Below, piece after piece: positions 60,243-64,000 of a DNA stretch of 64,000 bases (positions within the stretch are counted from its first letter, which is position 1; each line of letters begins with the position of its first letter). The notes under the pieces are model-generated. The model did no database searches, was not told where the DNA came from, and was given only the letters and a program-made list of their open reading frames with translations. The position numbers and the translations under genes were made by a program. The DNA is from an uncultured Duncaniella sp. (GTDB lineage Bacteria; Bacteroidota; Bacteroidia; Bacteroidales; Muribaculaceae). The stretch lies in contig NZ_CAJTMT010000008.1 in assembly GCF_910577345.1 (NCBI RefSeq), positions 1 to 64,000 on the forward strand, read 5' to 3'.

Positions 60243-63200
60243 TTGAAAACATTCTATAGGATTCTTCGGTTTGTCCTTGTGTTCGTGCTTGTGCTACCTC
60301 TGGCAGTACCGATAATCCTATATGTGCTTTTGTCGCTGCCCTCAGTGCAGAAGCAGATCGCGCTTAGTGCCGAACAGGAGCTCACCGCCCTGCTCGGCAC
60401 TGACGTGCATTTAGGGGAGGTGAGTGTCGCGCCTTTCAACCGCATCGTGCTTTCCGATGTGACCGTCAAGGACAATGCCGGTGTCACGGCTCTGGAAATC
60501 GACCATCTCGGTGCAGGCATAAGCATCTGGGAGAGCCTTTGGGCAAGCCGTCCGGTCATATCCTACGTTGAGCTGATAGACTTGAAGATGGCGCTCTACA
60601 AGCCTACCGCCTCCGCTCCGCTCAACATCCAGCCTATCCTCGACCGCTTCAAGTCGAAAGAAAAGAAGGAGCCGACAGCCTTTGACCTTGCTGTCAATCT
60701 TGTGGTCATCCGGCGGAGTGAGCTGAAATATGATGTCCTCGATGCCGCACCTGCGGATTCCGGCCGTTTTGACAAGAATCATATTTTAGTGACGGGGCTC
60801 AGAACCGACATAAGCGCGCCCAAAATATCCAACAACCGTCTGCACATCGACGTGAAGCGTCTCGGTGCCTCCGAACGCTCCGGATTGGTACTGAATGAGT
60901 TCACTGCCTCAGTGTTTGCCGATACTGAAAACATGGAGATTAACAATCTCATGTTTGAGATCGGACGGTCGCGTTTTGCCTTCAACGACATCACTTTGGC
61001 TTCACCTCTCGGTCCGGGATTCGATGTGGCAACCATGCTCCGTTCCTCTTTTGAAACCCTTCCCGACACCTATCTCGTTCTTTCAGATCTCGCTCCATTC
61101 GTTGCCGAACTCGGTGAGATTGACGAGCGGATGGATATTGATTTTGAAGCGGAGGGTGAGCTTGACAATATCCTTATCCATCGCTTCTCACTGGAGTTTC
61201 CTGACCGCAATGCCCGTCTGAGCACACATGGTGTGATTGAAAATCTCACCTGTGGACGCGATTCCCTCTCAGTTGACCTGCGCCGGTTGAATCTTGTGGC
61301 CAATGTCCCTGCAGCGCTTGGTTTCATGGCTTCGCCGTCGAGCATGTTCCATTCTCTGTACGGAAAACTCTCCCCTTTGGCTGAACTTGGCAACATTGAC
61401 CTTCTCGGCGACCTCTCGTTCACCCCTAAGAGCCTTGATTTCAATGGCTCGTTGAATACCGGATGTGGCAATATCGACATTGATGGAGGCCTTTATCGCG
61501 ATGGAAAATCAAGTCCGTTGAAGATTGACGGTCGCGTGACGACATCTTCCTTTGCTCCCGCTAATATCCTTCCGCAACTCGCACCGCTTGCCAATGTCGC
61601 ATTCGATGCTTCGGGCGACGTCGTGATTGCGCAGAACAGCTATATCACCGGAAACGCACAGGTCAATGTGACTGGACTCGAATGGAATGGCTATGCACTT
61701 GACAATATCACTGCCGGAGCGAAATTTTTCGGCGACAAGTTTGAATTTTCCGCCTCCTCAGCCTCACCCTACGTTGACTTCATCGCGAGTGGAGGTGCCG
61801 ACTTCAAGGGGGAGATGCCTCTCAATGAATTTTATGCAGAAATCCGTAAATTCTCCTTCGCACCATTCGTGAAGGGGGGAGCGATGAAGGATTATGTGCT
61901 TGCATGTGATGTCGATGCTTCTGTCCGTGGCCGTAATCCCGACACAATGGATGGTTGGGTCAAGGTTGAGGGCCTGAAAATGGCGGGTGCGAACGGAAAG
62001 TCGCTTGCCATACCCTATATCGAACTTGAAGCTTCCGGACCGGATTCGCTGAGGTCCATCACACTGCGTAGCCCGCAGGCGGATGCCGACATCTCCGGCC
62101 GTTTCAGCCTCAAATCAATAGGTCGTGATGTAGCCGGAATCATTTCCTCGGTCTATCCTGCTCTCGTACCTCCGGTTGCTGATGTGGAAAACACTCTGGA
62201 TTGCAATCTCGACATCAGGATAAAGGAGGACACGACTCTGTCGCGCTTTTTCAACCTGCCTGTCGACTTCATCTATCCTGTCTCTGTCACATCAATGGCA
62301 AAGGGTGGTGAAACTCCGACACTCGGTCTGTCGGTCGACATGCCTTTCCTTCGCAAGAAAGACAAACTCATTGAGGGAAGCCGTCTGTCATTGCTTCTCG
62401 ACGGAGCTGAACGTCAGCTTCAGTTTATTGCCCACACTTCTGTCCCTACCAAGGACGGTATGCTTGCGCTCGACATTGAGTCGAAAGGTGTGACCGACTC
62501 GATTCATACGGATATTGGCTGGGTGGTCGACCGTCAGAAAGAATTCAAGGGAAATCTTGATTTCGCAACAGTTTTTGCCCGTGATGAGGAGAGCAACGCC
62601 CTTCTCACCGACATAGATTTCCATACGTCTCAGCTCATTTTCAACGACTCCGCATGGACTGTCAATCCCTCTCAAATCAGGATTGCCCCCGGACGCATTG
62701 TTGTCGATAACCTCAGCGGAGGTCGTGAGGGGCAGTCGCTCAGCATCAACGGTGTGGCCTCAGCCGATTCGACGGACCGTCTGGTGTTGAAACTCCGTAA
62801 CATCGACCTTGACTATATTTTTGAAAGCCTCAATCTCAGTGATGCTGTCCAGTTTGGCGGACGTGCCACCGGTGATTTCTACGGTCTTAGCCTATTGTCG
62901 GGTCATCCTGTCCTCTTCACCCCTCAATTGAAGGTAAAGGGACTGAAATACAACCGTTGTGTCATGGGAGACGGTGACATCCACTCCAGTTGGGATCATG
63001 CCAACAAGCGCATCATGATTAACGCCACAATCACCCAGCCTACAGGTGAGGCCTCGTTGATTGATGGTTATATAAAGCCCATGACGGAGGAACTTGACTT
63101 TAAATTCTCTGCAAAGGACGCTCCTGTCGGCTTCATGGCTCCGTTCATGTCGGCGTTCACCTCGAAAGTCTCCGGCAAGGTTTCAGGCGACGCCCACCTC

Positions 63201-64000
63201 TACGGAACTTTCAAGGATATTGACATGACCGGCGATATTTTTGTCGACAATCTGTCGATGAAACTTGATTTTACCGATGTGACTTACACCGCTACTGACA
63301 GTGTCCACATCACTCCGGGACGCATACAGTTCGACAATATCCGCCTTACCGACCGCTACGGCAAGACCGCTGACCTTAGCGGTTACGTCACCCATAACTA
63401 TTTCCACGATGCTTCTTTCGGCTTCAATGTGAGAAATGCCCGCGATTTTCTTGTCTATGACGTGAAGGAGAATCACACCGAGGATCCCTGGTATGGCAAG
63501 ATTTTCGGAAATGGCAGTGCGACCGTCACGGGAGTGCCGGGTAAGGTCGATATTGATGTCGACATGACCACCGCGCAGAATTCGCGTTTCACCTTCGTGC
63601 TCAGTGATTCCGAACAGGCCGTGGACTACAATTTCATTACCCTCCGCGACCGCGACAAGGCCAAGAAAGATTCCATCGCGGCGCTTGACCCCACTCCGAT
63701 TGCAATACGTCAATTGAAGGAACGCATGAAGCATGAGGAGGAGGGGAGTCCGTCGCTCTACAATATGACATTCAAGGTCGGCATCACCCCCGATGCTGCC
63801 ATAAATCTCATCATGGACCCTGTCGGCGGTGACAAGATTACGGCATACGGCAGCGGTAACCTCAGGATGACTTATTCTTCGGATGGCGACATGAGGATGT
63901 ATGGCGAGTACACCATCAATCGAGGTAAATACAACTTCACGCTTCAGGACATCATCATCAAGGACTTCGACATCCGCGAGGGGAGCAAGATTACCTTCCT
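60243..64000 (+). CDS. TamB/AsmA-like translocation and assembly protein, 3' end outside window
   Basis: An open frame from a TTG at 60243 (an in-frame TGA at 60225 and no ATG nearby) that stays open to the window edge, at least 1252 codons. The first 30 residues form one membrane anchor (FVLVFVLVLPLAVPIILYVLLSLP). The rest is repetitive beta-strand sequence (e.g. KFEFSASSASPYVDF), as in TamB and AsmA-like proteins that bridge the envelope, and the last residues seen, GEYTINRGKYNFTLQDIII and DFDIREGSKITF, match the conserved DUF490 C-terminal region. It may move lipid or help outer-membrane assembly. The last part is missing because the window ends. Confidence 0.85.
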   Translation, partial: MKTFYRILRFVLVFVLVLPLAVPIILYVLLSLPSVQKQIALSAEQELTALLGTDVHLGEVSVAPFNRIVLSDVTVKDNAGVTALEIDHLGAGISIWESLWASRPVISYVELIDLKMALYKPTASAPLNIQPILDRFKSKEKKEPTAFDLAVNLVVIRRSELKYDVLDAAPADSGRFDKNHILVTGLRTDISAPKISNNRLHIDVKRLGASERSGLVLNEFTASVFADTENMEINNLMFEIGRSRFAFNDITLASPLGPGFDVATMLRSSFETLPDTYLVLSDLAPFVAELGEIDERMDIDFEAEGELDNILIHRFSLEFPDRNARLSTHGVIENLTCGRDSLSVDLRRLNLVANVPAALGFMASPSSMFHSLYGKLSPLAELGNIDLLGDLSFTPKSLDFNGSLNTGCGNIDIDGGLYRDGKSSPLKIDGRVTTSSFAPANILPQLAPLANVAFDASGDVVIAQNSYITGNAQVNVTGLEWNGYALDNITAGAKFFGDKFEFSASSASPYVDFIASGGADFKGEMPLNEFYAEIRKFSFAPFVKGGAMKDYVLACDVDASVRGRNPDTMDGWVKVEGLKMAGANGKSLAIPYIELEASGPDSLRSITLRSPQADADISGRFSLKSIGRDVAGIISSVYPALVPPVADVENTLDCNLDIRIKEDTTLSRFFNLPVDFIYPVSVTSMAKGGETPTLGLSVDMPFLRKKDKLIEGSRLSLLLDGAERQLQFIAHTSVPTKDGMLALDIESKGVTDSIHTDIGWVVDRQKEFKGNLDFATVFARDEESNALLTDIDFHTSQLIFNDSAWTVNPSQIRIAPGRIVVDNLSGGREGQSLSINGVASADSTDRLVLKLRNIDLDYIFESLNLSDAVQFGGRATGDFYGLSLLSGHPVLFTPQLKVKGLKYNRCVMGDGDIHSSWDHANKRIMINATITQPTGEASLIDGYIKPMTEELDFKFSAKDAPVGFMAPFMSAFTSKVSGKVSGDAHLYGTFKDIDMTGDIFVDNLSMKLDFTDVTYTATDSVHITPGRIQFDNIRLTDRYGKTADLSGYVTHNYFHDASFGFNVRNARDFLVYDVKENHTEDPWYGKIFGNGSATVTGVPGKVDIDVDMTTAQNSRFTFVLSDSEQAVDYNFITLRDRDKAKKDSIAALDPTPIAIRQLKERMKHEEEGSPSLYNMTFKVGITPDAAINLIMDPVGGDKITAYGSGNLRMTYSSDGDMRMYGEYTINRGKYNFTLQDIIIKDFDIREGSKITF

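Overview
The window looks like chromosomal DNA from a gut-type Bacteroidales, most likely a Muribaculaceae-like lineage (inference). Support: many promoters of the Bacteroidetes form TTTG-N19-21-TAnnTTTG, weak Shine-Dalgarno sites, signal peptides cut before Gln, and lineage-typical families (GLPGLI plus TonB-type barrel pair, DUF4301, DUF3575, CHU_C sorting domain, DUF4369/TlpA lipoproteins, class III fructose bisphosphatase). No rRNA, tRNA or CRISPR array was seen.

Layout. 1-5.4 kb: an intergenic repeat tract, an outer-membrane barrel/GLPGLI pair and a tyrosine recombinase. 5.4-11.8 kb: core genes (udk, lptB, a WG-like secreted protein, a LysE exporter, a CBM9-like protein, gdhA). 12.3-19.4 kb: a visibly A+T-richer accessory stretch, all on the minus strand: a membrane protein, two adjacent DUF262 proteins (one with a DUF1524/HNH-like tail), a Fic protein and an AAA/DUF4143 ATPase. 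The ATPase gene lies between two exact copies of the last 20 bp of dnaK. 19.4-31.3 kb: dnaK, asnA, tsaC, a sugar-phosphate transferase, a ClC channel, a TlpA-type thioredoxin and fbp, with gaps full of a palindromic dispersed repeat. 31.5-35.8 kb: a uronate cluster (kduD, an orphan PTS EIIC-like permease, a KduI that carries a signal peptide, kdgK). 36-44.7 kb: a PH-domain protein, ftsY, rimO, menF, then a two-SGNH plus MBOAT O-acylation cassette. 44.9-55.4 kb: DUF4301, a GNAT protein, engB, a small protein, a CHU_C-domain surface protein, a lytic transglycosylase, uvrA and a DUF3575 protein. 55.4-59 kb: repeats, two Spy/CpxP-like paralogues and an Abi_2/HEPN gene between them. 59-64 kb: a lipoprotein with a thioredoxin fold that lacks CxxC, then a TamB-like gene that runs off the window.

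Two systems stand out. First, the kdu cluster suggests that isomerisation of unsaturated uronate products happens in the periplasm and that a PTS-independent EIIC-type permease imports the product for KduD and KdgK. Second, nine copies of a palindrome (core GGACGCTTTTCAAAGCGTCC) occur in gaps, mostly as inverted pairs, and next to them are tandem arrays that seem to grow out of one half of the palindrome. The duplicated dnaK end around the ATPase gene, and a second gene-3'-end duplication at 55.4-55.6 kb, point to site-specific or replication-slip insertion events.
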